Source: Prostheceraeus crozeri (taxonomy: Eukaryota > Platyhelminthes > Polycladida > Euryleptidae). Taken from it: 64,000 nt of DNA. The stretch is from NCBI GenBank assembly GCA_907163375.1, contig CAJQUW010000533.1:372001-436000 (forward strand), in the 5' to 3' direction. Both the position numbers and the translations under genes were made by a program. Each line of letters starts with the position of its first letter. The stretch's first letter is position 1. Positions 41,336-53,970 of this stretch are shown here, one piece after another. Under the pieces are notes generated by a model, which had not been told where the DNA came from, ran no database searches, and was given only the letters and a program-made list of their open reading frames with translations.

Positions 41336-41862
41336 TAATAAGTTATTCATAATCATAATGACTGATTGCAAGCATTAGATTTATTGCCCTCAAAGTTCTC
41401 CCAGGATATTAATAGTCTCTCACAAAACTAACGACATGTCTGTCGCGTGTCTTCTACTGGATTTTGCCACAATTTTAATACTTAAGCTGGTTGAATGTGT
41501 GCCCATTCGAACATTTATTTTCGATAGCATTTTTATCGGATTAATCTTCAATTAATTAGCAATGCTGAATTGTTCTTCTCTAAATTGATCACTGATGGAC
41601 TTGGGAGTCTATTTATTTGTTTATTGCAGAACGAACTACAAAGGCACCACTGGTTGCGAACAATACTTACGTGTAGCCTGAATATTAAAACACTTTATTT
41701 ACAAAACTGTGATCGGTCAATCAAAGAAAATTTCTTTTTAAATTTTTTAAACCTGTTGATATTCATATCTGATTCAGTAATTGAAGAACTTTTATTCGAT
41801 TTGTCGAAGTGAAAACTTGAATGATTGCCGGATAAATTGCATGAATTAAAGTCCGTCCAAGT

Positions 41863-43452
41863 CAGAGTTGGAAAAGTCGGAATTGGAATCGACGATATTT
41901 AAATCCACTAGAATTGGAATTGACCTTGATAAACCTCAATTCCACTTTTTCAATAGACCTGTGATAAATCTATTTGTACAAAAATTAAAATCACAGTACT
42001 CGGCCGTTGTGTTAACTGCACGCAGAGATAAGAGAGAGATGGATCGACAGAGGTAGCTGTATTGTTGAATATAGGATATTTTTTTGTGACTTCGATGGGC
42101 CTACAGCCCCGGACAATGTTATTTCAGCAATTAAGCAGACAATGAGAAGACAATCATCTTTGTTCAATCTGTTACTTAGTTATTTATCAAGTAAGATAAT
42201 TAATCAAAATAAAGCAATTGTTGAATTTAGTTCTTGATAGGATGAGCACAAAAATTGGAGATTAGCTTAATTGTTGTACACACGAAAAACAATCGGTTTG
42301 GAAAGAGGAAAATTAACGCTGCATTAAAGGGCAGCAACCCTGTCAGTTCAAATCATAATATAGACAGTGTCAACAGATTATTCTAATGATTATTCAATTA
42401 CATGAACTATCATTCAACTTCCAATCACAACACTTAACAATATTAATTTTAAAGACTATAGTTATATAGACACGATACGCAACGATAAAAGAAAAACTTT
42501 ACACTTGCACTTCACTTCTTAATGTTGAATTCACTCCAATTCGATCGGAATCACGTATGCCAAAATAATATCATAAGTGTCAGTGTCACTTATACCGTCA
42601 ATCTTCAATCGCGCTCGCTGATGTGTTGCCGTATACGCTGCTGTGTTGTTGCTCGCGGGCAGATAGTTGTTGTTACTTCTGTAGTTATGTTACACCGTGA
42701 GAGTCCGGAGTTCTTCTAACAGCTGCTGAAGATGTCGTATGTGTTGTTGTCGTGTCAATTTTTCATCGTTTCTAATTTATACAAATTTTTGAGACTTGAC
42801 GATAAAACCACTTTCTTTTGAAAATTGAAAGAGTTTCCTTTAATCTCTGCTCGTTAGCTTTCGACCCGACCACATTTCGTTCTTATCACGGAATTTTTAA
42901 TCTCCTTTTTTAACATAGACCGTTAATCAAATTTCATGATATCATTTTTATCGTCGTTTTTTCTTTCATCAACAATCACGTTATTCGCACACTGAATTTC
43001 TTCTGTTAATTTATTAATATATTTATTCGCATCTCATCTCTCTCTCTCTCTCTCTCAGCGTTTGATTCTTTGCTGACCGTCAACTTTCTTTTCTTTTTTT
43101 CGCGAGATATTGAATATCTCGTTTACGAAACGAAAATGGCGTAGGCTGACCGGTTACATATATACATGTACACAAGAAATATGAGCTATTAACATGAAAA
43201 CGCACATAGGAACGACGCAGGGAACGGCACACAGGAACAACGAGGATAGGATAAGGGCACATGGGTTAGATTGAAACGAACAAACGTTAGATACATTAAC
43301 ATAAGACACTATACACGACTTGCAATTATCGGAATTGAATCTTATTATGGAATTGGAATTGAATTGAACTGTTTCGACTGGAATTGGATTTGGAATTGAA
43401 ATTTCTGCTCTGGAATTGGAATTAAAAAATTTCAGTAATTTTTCCAGCTCTG
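41863..43452. mobile_element. non-autonomous hAT element
   Basis: The left end CAGAGTTGGAAAA and the inverted right end CAGAGCTGGAAAA differ at one position. Flanking octamers GTCCAAGT (41855-41862) and GTCACAGT (43453-43460) agree at six of eight positions. Subterminal GGAATTGGAAT words are repeated at both ends. The 1590-bp interior carries no transposase; it has a TC dinucleotide run at 43033-43056. Confidence 0.7.
43033..43056. repeat. TC microsatellite
   Basis: A TC dinucleotide run lying inside the hAT element. Confidence 0.85.
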
Positions 43453-43727
43453 GTCACAGTCGTGTAGTAAGCATCTTACTTGAACAAATATTAAAGTCTA
43501 AAATTTTAAGTATAATATAACAACAATTGCACTAGAATTAATACGTAGCAACTGATCTCCAATCTGATAACAAATGGGCATGGACATCGATGAAAGAGTT
43601 TCTGGCAAATATAGAAGGGCAGTATAGAAGGCTTCACTTTTGATACTTATCAGTTGTAAAGCAAAATTGATTCCCCGGGGGAACGTTGCAATTACTCGGG
43701 AAGCTGAAAGTCGGCAATCTGGGAAAT

Positions 43728-43885
43728 AGCCGGGAATTCCATTATGATCCTCTAAGCCCCTTGAAAAAGGGCATGACCACCGGGAAATTTGAGTAATCAC
43801 AAAACAAATAGGTCTAGTAAGATAAAATGAAAAGCATTGCATTTTATGCTTTAAGCAGGAACTTTAGTAACTAAAGTAGTAATTA
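43728..43885 (+). repeat. direct repeat, copy 2
   Basis: Second copy of the repeat at 41175-41335, with small indels (shared AATGAAAAGCATTGCATTTT). It lies about 275 bp to the right of the hAT element. Confidence 0.6.
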
Positions 43886-44374
43886 ACTATGACGTGGGTA
43901 AGAGAAAACGTGGCTTTCCACAGCGTCAACCCGAGCGTATTCTCAAATTTCGATTATTCTCTAATGAAAGCCGTAATCTAAGAAGGCTTCTCAATCAGCG
44001 ATAACTCGTCATCTGCGCAGCTGTGAGAAAAAGATGGATGTCTTGCATAGCGAAAAACGAGAATTCTCCGCCTTCAAGTGCGCTCGTGTCAAACTGCACT
44101 TGTCGATCCTGGAGAGCGTTTCCATGACCTGCCCTTGTTGTCAGAAGGTTCGATTATTCATCCTTCACCTTTGTGAGCCCATCTTCCGTATCATTTCTTC
44201 AATGACTTTTTGTGAATGTACTATGACTCTATGAATCTAGAGTATTATCATTTGTTAGTTTATTTCGTATAGTATTAACTCTCCATGTTCATATTTTCAT
44301 TTATTCTAGGCTTTATGCGCTATTTGAGAAAAAAATCGTTTTGCCGCTATATCAGTTTTGATTTATCTGGAAGA
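43886..44374. other. no gene seen
   Basis: No recognisable feature; the plus-strand frame at 44034-44234 (66 codons) has no motif. Confidence 0.4.
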
Positions 44375-44703
44375 CTTGTAGTGCATGTATAATAATAGTA
44401 GTAGTAGTGAAGTGTACAGTATATTTCATGAAAAATAAAAATCAGTCAATACAAATGCTAACACAAATAACGGAGAGTAAAGTGTGACATTTACATACAA
44501 ATAAAGTTGCAGTTACGCAAGAGTTCAATCTCAGCGTTGGAAGGACATACGTAGTCAAGACAAGCCTTTATAAAACATGCTTTGCTTCTTCTAGCGGTGC
44601 GAAAAGCGTCTATTGCAAAGTGTCTTGAAAAACGTAGTCGACGAGGAACAATTTCTCTCAAAGGATGAAGTGGGTTTTCACATTTCAGTAAAAAAGAAAA
44701 AGT

Positions 44704-45874
44704 TTACGTGGTGAACAGGTCATCAATATCGCTCAATATCTTACATTTACATTTGAATCCGCAGATAATATAGTGAGCACGTTTCGCAATGCGACGAATC
44801 TTAGATTGCACACTTTGAGTTCGGTGACAAAAAATTGGAGCAGCATACGTTAACACAGATGAGATAATCTCGCTATATACTTCATCAAGCTGACTTTTAG
44901 ATATATACGGCTTCAGACGACGAATGACATAAAGTCTTTGTGAACACATTTTCGAAACTGATTTAAAATGCTCGTCCCAGCTTAAATTATCAGACAAGAT
45001 GACACCAAGAATTTTCAGGACTTTCACTACCTTGATATAATTGTATATCAATTGTATAATTGGCACGGTAGAATTGAGAGAGCATTTGAAAATTATTTGC
45101 TTGCTTTCCGATTTGTTGATGACTATGCATTTTTCGTCCACCCAAGACTGAATAGTTAACAAATTGGAGGGCGTGGAAGACTGATAAACTCTTTCAATCA
45201 AATTTAAGTCATCTGCGTATTTCACTATCTTTGCATTTTCTGAAGGGACTTGTAGGGATTCAAAAAAAGGCGCCAAACAGATACGGATTCAGGACACTTC
45301 CCTGAGGTAGATCGGGTCTTGCAGGGAAAACGAGACCAAGTAAATCATTTGACTTTACCCGTTGTTGTCTGTCAGTGACATACGATAGCAACCACATTAA
45401 GAACCCATGGTTTATTCAACGCATGAACCATGTTATCGAAAGCCTAGGATAGATCGATGCTCGTTAGGCGAACGTCGACGGTGGAAGGTTGGTCCATAAA
45501 TCCTGTTACAACATCCTGCGTATATACAAGAGCTGTCGAGGTTGAGCCCAGGGTGTCGGATTCAGTAAGCTATTTTTCATTGTGCTCAAAACAAATTTTT
45601 CAAATATCTTGCGTAGAGCAGGAAAGAGAGATATTGGTCTGTAATCTGCAAGGCTTTGTTTCGTTCTCTTTGGAATAGGGCAAATTAAAGCAGTTTTCCA
45701 ACAGCCTGGAAAGACTCGACTGTGGACTGAACTCTCAAAAATGTGGCGGATAACATCGCAAATCAAGTAAGCGCTTTCTCTTAATAGACGAGGGGGAAGT
45801 GGATCAGTTCCATTTGATTTTCTATCGTTGATGCTACAGAGGTGATGAAATACGAGTACATTCTCTGACGTCAT
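44704..45874 (-). pseudogene. LINE reverse transcriptase region
   Basis: Two open pieces carry KSNGTDPLPPRLL and DYRPISLFPALRKIFEKFVL (45506-45874), then IVKYADDLNLIE, LKILGVILSDNLSWDEH and a thumb-like VIRRLKPYISKSQLDEVYSE (44704-45276). Between them the frame changes and stops occur. The YADD catalytic box is still readable. Confidence 0.8.
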
Positions 45875-46381
45875 CGAACAATTTCATTTTTGATCATCGA
45901 GATTCAAAGGAGTTTCGTCTGGGAGAGAGTTGAAATTTTCTTTAAAGGAATCGGAGAGAATCTGAAGACTTTCATGCACTCCTGAAGAGAGGCTGTTCAA
46001 AGACGCGGGGGGTCGTTTTCGGCCGCTGATATCGTTGACTAAACTCCAAATATTTCGATTTTTACTTTGGCTAGCTTTGGTCCACACATTTTTTTCTTAA
46101 CTTCTGTTCTCACTTTTGTTTTCAGGTGGTTGTAAACGTTCCATTGTTTCTTTCTGTAGGCTTCCCAGCGGTCGTTTATCAGTGTATTTAAAACTGGGGT
46201 CATCCAAAGTTTATCAGAGGACGAGAGAGCAATGCACTTTCTAGGAATATGTTGAACAGCATCCATAATCAAGCCATAGAACCTTTCACACTTCTCGTTT
46301 ACTGAGTCTGCCGGATGAATGGACGAAAAATTGGCACATGATAAGTTATGTAGATACGCAGAAATGTGAGACCTTCTAAAG

Positions 46382-46780
46382 TCAGACGTTTTGTATCGTC
46401 CTGATATTTGCCTTATATGCCTTCTTTGCAGTGAGCAGCACACAATTGTGATCAGAGGTCTTCAATGGTGGACCTATTTCAGAATCGATTTCATGCTGTT
46501 CGCAAATCGTGCGCGAGACCCAAATACGATCTAAACATGAATCACGTCTAGTGGGATTTTGAATAGTTTCCACACTTTTGAAGTAATCGGAGAAAAGGGT
46601 GTCATCAAAATTATTCAAATCACCACAAAAAATCAATTGTCTTTCAGGATGTTTACATAGGTGCTCATCAACTGCACTGATGATATAATCAGCAATGAGT
46701 ACATGGTCACATTTCAAAAGATTAGGTGGTCTGTAGCACAGAAAAACAAAGGTGCTTATGTCAGTTAGCTCATAGGACAA
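46382..46780 (-). pseudogene. LINE endonuclease fragment
   Basis: The 132-codon piece shows the C-terminal half of an apurinic-type endonuclease: CYRPP, the IFCGDLNNFDD motif, LDRIWVS and the final catalytic SDHNCVLL. It would nick target DNA in the intact LINE. The N-terminal half upstream is interrupted by stops. Confidence 0.75.
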
Positions 46781-47352
46781 AACTTCGATGGTTGAAGGCA
46801 GTTAATACCAGTTGCATGACAGGAGAAATTGCAACTCTGGTGTATCCAAGAACAGACGCCACTAACCTTTCTATCGTTGCGGTCTTAACGCAAAAAAGGA
46901 TAATTGTTCAATCTCAATAAATCATCTGTGACACCAGATTGGAGCCATGATTCTGTCACAGCAATAACCATAGGCCTTTTAAAAGCAATAAATGCAATAA
47001 TGTCATCAAGTTAATAAAAAATCGATCTAGCATTCAGCAATAACATAGTCGGAAAAGAAGCTCTGCATGTTAAAACATATATTGAAAGTTTTTTGGTGCT
47101 TTTGCATCGTCTTTCGAGCAGACGTTAACACGGTAGATGATCACATTTTTACCTTTGTTACGACGTGAGGTCAATTCCCGTCTCAGTTGATGGAAGCGTT
47201 GTTGCTGGAAAGGTGTTCGATCGATGTTAATATATGCGTTGGAAAATTGAGAATGGCGAAGAAATTTTGCAGATCTCAAGATAACATGTCAATCAGTCAC
47301 AGATTGACAAGTAATTGAAATGGTTCTTTCGCCATCCTCCATCATCTATAGG

Positions 47353-47859
47353 TTAGCAAATTCGCTTGATGTCTGAAAGATTAATGCTGTTTAAGTTCAG
47401 GGCCTTATAAACTTCAGAGCATTTGACTTTGTCTGCTTCTTGTCTTTGTTGGAAACTGCCTTCACTTATCTCTTCCAACCCAGATATTACGAGATTCAAC
47501 TTCCTTCTTTCACGCGACTCCATGTCTTCAGCTATGTGGAAGACCACATCGTTATTCAATTTTTCTTCAAATTTCGACATGTCAACCTTGAATGCACTTA
47601 TCTCTTGCTCAAGATGATGCTGATCTCGCCTGAGATTAGACACATCACTCTCGAATTTTGTCACGCGACCATTCAAATTTTCTAATTGAGCATTTATTTT
47701 CACAATTTCTGTAGTAAGCGTTTTCAGGATTTCCTCCTTACTCTTCGCTATTAGACTTTCAATATGCTTGCATAGAGGAGCACTTTCTTTGGCTATTGCA
47801 GCTCTCAGGTCATCAACATTCGATGCGTTCGAACTAGTATTTCGCTTGTCTGTTGCCAT
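47353..47859 (-). CDS. LINE ORF1 protein, N-terminal part
   Basis: The 168-residue product is predicted to be mainly coiled coil (heptad-rich LEEILK...LENLNGRVTKFESDVSNL...LEQEISAFKVDMSKFEEKL, about residues 30-115) followed by RRKLNLVISGLEE, the start of the RRM-like domain of LINE ORF1 proteins. Such proteins trimerise through the coiled coil and bind element RNA. The rest of the domain continues in another frame near 47069-47280, where FSNAYINIDRTPFQQQRFHQ matches the C-terminal ORF1 domain; one frame change separates them. Confidence 0.7.
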   Translation of the reverse strand: MATDKRNTSSNASNVDDLRAAIAKESAPLCKHIESLIAKSKEEILKTLTTEIVKINAQLENLNGRVTKFESDVSNLRRDQHHLEQEISAFKVDMSKFEEKLNNDVVFHIAEDMESRERRKLNLVISGLEEISEGSFQQRQEADKVKCSEVYKALNLNSINLSDIKRIC

Positions 47860-48300
47860 GTTGAAAGATCACAGAATGAAAATCCCACCAGAAGTCTGTA
47901 GCTTTGGCGTAAAGATTTTGACTGGCAACTTAACGTTACGTTGGGAGGGGCGCATATCCACGGCTGATGATCGACCAGCGAATACTAGCAGCGATGCGAC
48001 TGAAGGTCTCTCCACAATGGGATGGAAATTGACAGCTGAGTAGGTGACTTGACCTTGGCGCAGAAAAAGGATGACGCGAGTCGCGCGGAAATCCAAGGGG
48101 ATCGATAGTGTGTGTGAAACGGGACGGAGAGTAAATTTCAATGAGATTTACAGACTGCGGGATGCCCAGGTGTATACGATGCTGGGGTTTGCGTAGCACA
48201 GCAGGAAACAGATAAGTGGTCGAGATATATGCACGGCGTGTTAAGAGGCAATGGGAGTGGAGGAAAAGCGTAGTTGAGGAAGGAAGTTTGAGCATGGACT

Positions 48301-49805
48301 GCTCATTTCACAGTGCGATGTAGACGATGAGCGTTGCACAGATGTAATTATTAATTATGGGCACCACTCGTATCGAATTTCTTGAAGAACGGATGCATAG
48401 AAAATCAGAAAACGAGAGAAACGGAGGACATTAACAGACACGTCTGCTTTCCATGACGCCACGGAAGTATGTCCAATAGATATGTCCCAGTAAAATGCAT
48501 GGGTACATGTTTATCACTTTTCTTATGGTACTTACAATTTCGAGAACAAGCGGTCCAGTGGAAATACATGGTTTTTAACATCGCTTTGGAGAATCGCTCC
48601 AGCTAAATAGCAACTCAGCTGACTTTATTTCGGACACCCAATAAGGGCTCTCTATTGAAATTCTGTATACTGAGTTATATGAAGAAAAATAAATAGTAGC
48701 GCAACTGTTTTATAGAATTGTAGGTTGAAAAACTCCATTTAATTAAACTAAGTTGACAACACAGTCACTTTTACTCAAACAGTCCGGTACAAGACCTGTC
48801 GTATTTTTCATGTCATGCTTCTGATGTGCCACGTAGCAGATTTAATGTCAAATTCGTTATAAAGTCAGTGTGAAGCTACTGCAGTGGTTTGTGATAACTG
48901 CACTTGATACTTGATAGACAGGTTTGTGCTGTATTAATTAATTATACAGACAACCGTTTATATATAGATCGGAAACTTAATCGGGTTTCCAAGCGTTAAA
49001 GTTATAGTCTTAGCGATCTCCATTTAATCAAAATGTACTCGAATTTTTTTAGAGTCTTCAGCGGGTTGAATTACATGTACACCGGAAATTGATGATAAAG
49101 TATTTAGTAATTTTTTTAGGCCTGCCGATTTAAGCTTTGGCTTCAGCTGCCGCCACTTTGTGAAAACCGTCATCTACTCTAAAAGTGCTTGATGCAGGAT
49201 TTTTTGACTGTCTTATTCTGAATCAGTGGGTCGAATAAGATCGGAAACTTGTGAAACTGCAATGCTTTCTATTTGTTATTGAAAGTATTTCCTACATCTC
49301 CAGGCCTCATGAAATTCGGTCGCAACCGAAAGTGCCGAAAATAGATTAAATTCGAGTCCTTAGAATCCGTTCAACTCCATTTTGTTGTAAGTCAACTTGT
49401 TGAATTACTTGTAATTAACTTGCTGAAATTGGTGGATGTTTAGTTCCAACCTCAAAAGCGAGTTTGTCAATGTCGTTTCACTATGATTTCAGAAAATGAA
49501 ATAATTGATAAACAGGGTGAATCAGCGTCCCAAGTGCTCACGTTTTGAGTTAGTATTCCCAAATCATTGACGAAGCGTCTGACATCTTTCAAGTACGCAA
49601 ATCGAGTTTTGTATGGGAACGAATTATAGCTTGCTTTTGACTTATCAATTGCTTTATGAATTCTGTTCCTTCGAATTCTTTCTTTCAGCTTTTTTCGGTT
49701 CTAAGGGTTTTAGCTTTAATTTTATGAGGCATGCACAATGCACAGCACTCAAGTTGTGACATTCTATTACCCGATCGAGTCAGCTAAGTTCTAGCCGATA
49801 TCTGC
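48301..49805. other. no gene seen
   Basis: AT-rich sequence. A possible micro-exon (TTTCAG, then AAAATGAAATAATTGATAAAC, then GTGAAT) lies near 49490 but has only weak signals. Nothing else recognised. Confidence 0.4.
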
Positions 49806-49819
49806 ACATTTCATATCGT

Positions 49820-50285
49820 ATATTGAATTGTGTATTGCTTAGCGATGATGAATTGCAAGGGCCATCTGAGGGTCTTCAGGACCTGTATGCCGACAGAAAC
49901 TTGCTAGAATAGTTTGATCTGATATTTGATGTGGAAATACATACATTACATATTTATTTTGTTTTACTTAGAATGACTTATCATTTTTCAGACTGCACCT
50001 CATGAGGACTCAACTTCTGGTGAAAATTGAAAGGTGAGTCGACATTACAGGATCATGTACAATCGTTATTGTATATGCCTGTATCTAAGACTTTCTGTCT
50101 GTGAAATGATGAATTGCAAGGGCCATCCTAGGGTCTTCAGGACATCCATGCCGATAGAAACTTGCTGGAATATCTCCTTATCTGATAATGGATTTTCTAA
50201 TGCTGTTTTTCGTTTATTTGTAAATCTTTTTTACAATTATACTCCTCTTTTTCAGCCATACTTGAACATCGAATGGTGAGTTACT
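49820..50285 (+). repeat. tandem duplication carrying micro-exon-like segments
   Basis: Two units of about 263 bp share GATGAATTGCAAGGGCCATC and GGGTCTTCAGGAC (unit 1 from about 49846, unit 2 from about 50107). At the same offset each has a pyrimidine tract ending TTTTTCAG, a short segment (42 nt at 49992-50033; 20 nt at about 50256-50275) and a strong GTGAGT donor. The segments themselves differ in sequence and length. They do not form a joint open frame, so this may be non-coding or 3'-terminal exons. Confidence 0.5.
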
Positions 50286-52220
50286 ATTAGGAAGATGTTG
50301 TTTTTCTATATTTTCATGACCTGGCAAGTCATAGAGTTACGGACTTGTCCACGAAGGAAGGACATATAATCAGACATTTGAAGCACATGTGTCATACTAG
50401 GTTAGTGATTAGTAGACATATCGAACTAATGAGTTTTTTGTTAAAGAACTTCGAAGTTCATTAATTATCCTGAGTGAAAAGGTCATCGTAGTTATTGCTC
50501 AGACTTGCTGTCGAATGCCAAAAAATTGATCATATTTCGGATAAATTTGATTTACACACATAGTATAGAGATCATGTTTTATCCTGCATTTCTGTTTATG
50601 TGCTTTGAGTGCAGTGAAATTAAAGTTTTTACATCAAAACATTTTTGCAATTTTTCTATGATCAAACATGCTGTATGTTCGTGTCCCGATTGTTGTGAAA
50701 ATGTCTAAAAATCTTTTCATTCGCAAATCGGAGGATATTTCTGCATTTATTAAAGAAACTGTAATAAGATTTTGATCAACCCACCACAGTGCCTCAATTA
50801 TGTTATCTTATTTTCTTATCGGCAGATGATTTTGGTTCATCCTGTCCTGAAGGCTACAATCCTGTCGTAGGGCATGGGACATTTTCTTAAATAAGAAAAA
50901 TTTCCTCAGTTGCATGGATACTATTCATGCTAGATTTCCAGAAGGTACTCCATTTGTTTGGTATGTACACTACACATGATGTGGCACGCGTATTTGATTG
51001 GACATCAGGGCACGATTGACATAGACAACACACTATGATGGAAAAAAGATGTTAAAGATGACACGGAGTCAGCGTGTCTGGGTCACCTTGCAGGCAGTAA
51101 TATGCACCGTTTGCAGATCATGTAGTAGAGTCTAAGTATCAAGGTCAATCATGCGATAATTTTCGATCTTGATTTGAGATTTTCATAGTCATGCTAGTCT
51201 AACAATACTGGATTGCAACCCAAATTCTGGTGGGGGATAGGGTCATAGTGATGTATGATGGTCAACTGTACCGAGTTAATGTAACAAGTATCAGTAGTGC
51301 ATAACATGGATATGAAGTGAATGATGGAGAAAGCGAAAAAGTAGCTAAGGTGGCCCCTACAAACTGATAAAATCTTCTATTATAAGAAACGATCGACCTC
51401 TATGTTTCTGGATAGTCTTTAATATTCTGTTATTCTATCGTTTTAATATCATACAGTGGTTTGCATGGCAGCTCCATCAGAACTTTCCATGTCTTTCTTA
51501 TAGCACTCGCATCATGTACTCTGATCAATCTTAATCAGCTTATATGAACTTCTTTGACTGGATATTTCATCGACTTTTCGATTTTGCATCATATCAATTT
51601 TAAACATTGTTCTCCCTTGTTTTTCAAGCGTTGATATTTACATAATGTCTGATATGCTTGATGCAAATTTTCGTTATCACGAACTTACGTATGTATTGCG
51701 CTCTGTCGCGGTTTATTATAATTATTAACTTTTCTGTACTTGTTTACTAATGTGCCTGTAAGACAAGCTCCAATATTATATTGTACAAATCATCCTTATA
51801 CATATTTTCAAAATCTCATATCAAGTACAATTCTCAGTTCTGCATTTTCTACAGAACGGTTTGTGTGAAAATTGGCCATATGTTTTCATCAGCATGTGAC
51901 TATTATATCAATGGGCATATGACGAATTGTAACATGTTCGACCATCGGTGTGTGACAAATCTCGAATAAGTCGAATAAGCACCTAGCAAGAGCACATCCA
52001 ACTCTGAGGGATAATATTACTGAGCACTGATAAGGTTACCGTGGATGGTCCTACTTCCATATCATCGATAATTTCCATTTGTTTAGCCAAGGGTTGTGCT
52101 AGGTTGATAAGGAATCAGCATATTTAAGGGGTTTCAATATTATTCTGCAGTAATACAATGCAATGCACAGAAAGTAATGAATGATCTACATTTCGATATT
52201 TCTTAGAATCGAAAATGTTG
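50286..52220. other. no gene seen
   Basis: Almost 2 kb of AT-rich DNA with only short frames; no repeat, exon pair or RNA gene recognised. Confidence 0.45.
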
Positions 52221-52249
52221 GTCACATTCAGTGTTTTTGAGCGGATCGA

Positions 52250-52390
52250 AATTCCGCTTTCGCTCGCTCATCGCTCATTTGCTCATAATCGCCCTTTCGC
52301 TCGCTCATCGCTCATTTGCTCAAAATCATCCTTTCGCTCGCTTACCGCTCAAAATCATCGAAAAATGCCGCTCGCTCGCTCATTTCTCGA
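52250..52390. repeat. left subterminal GCTCGCTC repeats of the hAT element
   Basis: At least five CGCTCGCT words plus several GCTCAT and GCTCAAAATC words are clustered within 140 bp. The partner cluster at 56420-56490 has the same words at the other end. Confidence 0.8.
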
Positions 52391-52959
52391 TAATGCCCTC
52401 CTTAATTCTACAAACCTTTTTTATATTCAAAGCTAATTCCATGCTTTTATTCTAATAAACACCTTTTAGGCGTTAAAGGGAAATTCATCATTTCATTTTA
52501 GGTAAAATTTGAACCACAATGAAATAATGTGGACCATCATACCAATGTATTAAGAAGGTAGTTATTGCAGAAAATTAGTTGAAACAATATATTTTGATGT
52601 ACATAACCACAGAATTCTTTTTATATGTATAGAAATGGGCAATAATCTAAACTTAATCTTACATGCTGATCACATGAATCAGTATATACAATTCTTAGCG
52701 CAAAACTTCGCAAGGTGTGTCAAGAAACCATGTAATGCGATGACAATTGAAAATGAACTTATATGAAATCGTGACAAATTAATAGATAATTCCTAAAGTA
52801 GCTAGAGATAAAATACATGACTTATGAGTGACTGAGTACTGAGTAATTAACTCAGTAGCAATCAATTACTGAGTGTTGGAAATCTGCTATAAAAAGAATC
52901 GCTTGATAAACGAAATTGTTGAATTATGTGAAACAGAAAATGCTGCACACAAAAAACCT

Positions 52960-53970
52960 GACACATTGGCGCCAGCCGTCACTGAGATTTCGGCCCACTA
53001 AGTTAAGTATCTGTCAAGATGGTCGGTCCGCAGCAGCTTGTTGCGCCCAGGTCCTACCTTCTTCCACTTTCGCACTCAACTTTTTCATGGTGGTGTTTAG
53101 ACTCAAGCACCCGCTTCAACAAGAAATTTCCTCACCGATGGAGCAACGAAATAGCGGCATCCCACTCTCAGAAGGCATCAGCTCATATTTCCACCCTTGC
53201 TTTTGAATCCCTTTGGCCAGTTCTTTATATTCCGCAGTTTTCTCTTAATGGGAATCTTTAGCGCTCTCTTCCCAGGGAACAGTTAGTTCGCCCACAATCA
53301 TTTTCTTCCCTATCGCGTCGATCAACACTAGATGAGGTCGTTGGTCAGATAGGGATAATTCATCTGGCAGCTGTCTATCCACTCAAGTGGATCACTTCCG
53401 AGCACTTCCTACTTCTGAGGTACAGATCGCACGATGAGTCTTTCGTCTCTTTGTTTGACCACTCGGTACACAAAGTCAATGCCCGTTGTTACTTGCCTGT
53501 AGGGGAGACTTTTGTAAAGTTGGCGGAACCGCCGAGCGGAATCATTATTTAGTACAGCGAGATCTTGTTCGAAACAACTTCTACTTTATCAATTTCAGCC
53601 CCTGATCAGATTCCACAAATTCGCAGTTGGTATAGAGAAATTAAAATTTGAAGATAATAGTGGTTCCTTTGAGTGGTTCCGCTAACTTCACAAACGTGGT
53701 GTTGGGAGAGAGACGCTTCCACAATCGCTTGCAGGACCAAGTGGCACCGGTGCGTGTAGCATGCTCTCTATAGTGCCATATGATAGCCAGAGAGGGCACG
53801 ACGAGGATTGGCATGTCCCACAGATAACACTGTGGGTCGGTCCGGATTCCTCAACGTGTCAGATTAGCAGGGGCATGGAACACATCATTATGTCCATTGA
53901 TGCTTCCGCTTCACTGCCAGTAGCCCATGTTCCACCAATCGTTCCATGAGAGCTTGCAAACTTCAACTCC
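52960..53970 (-). pseudogene. relic of a retroelement protein with restriction-endonuclease-like C terminus
   Basis: Minus-strand translation gives LSGYHMALCRACYTHRCHLV-like residues around 53750-53820, similar to the cysteine/histidine segment (ALS-x-GRYTWRH) of a family of invertebrate RT-associated proteins, and RPHLVLIDAIGKKMIVGELT then VPW at 53265-53335, matching the family's RPD-x-VL...ELTVPWE motif, which resembles a PD-(D/E)xK nuclease core with the Asp replaced by His. Many stops and frame changes are present. Family named by memory only. Confidence 0.5.

Larger units (their letters stand above)
44375..48300 (-). mobile_element. nearly full-length, decayed CR1-type LINE
   Basis: All parts are present in order on the minus strand: a GC-richer 5' UTR (47860-48300), ORF1 (47353-47859 and its C-terminal part near 47069-47280), apurinic-type endonuclease (46382-46780), linker, RT fingers and palm (45506-45874, 44704-45276) and the RT C terminus. 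The 3' end carries a short trinucleotide run (44390-44408). ORF2 is split into about five pieces by stops and frame changes, so it is dead but of moderate age. It is the best preserved retroelement of the window. Confidence 0.85.

Noticed and set aside
47768-48295. overlapping frames on both strands around the LINE 5' end
   Set aside because: They fall in the GC-richer LINE 5' UTR and have no homology that I recognise.
52215-52455. two plus-strand frames with arginine/serine/leucine repeats
   Set aside because: They are translations of the GCTCGCTC subterminal repeats of the hAT element.
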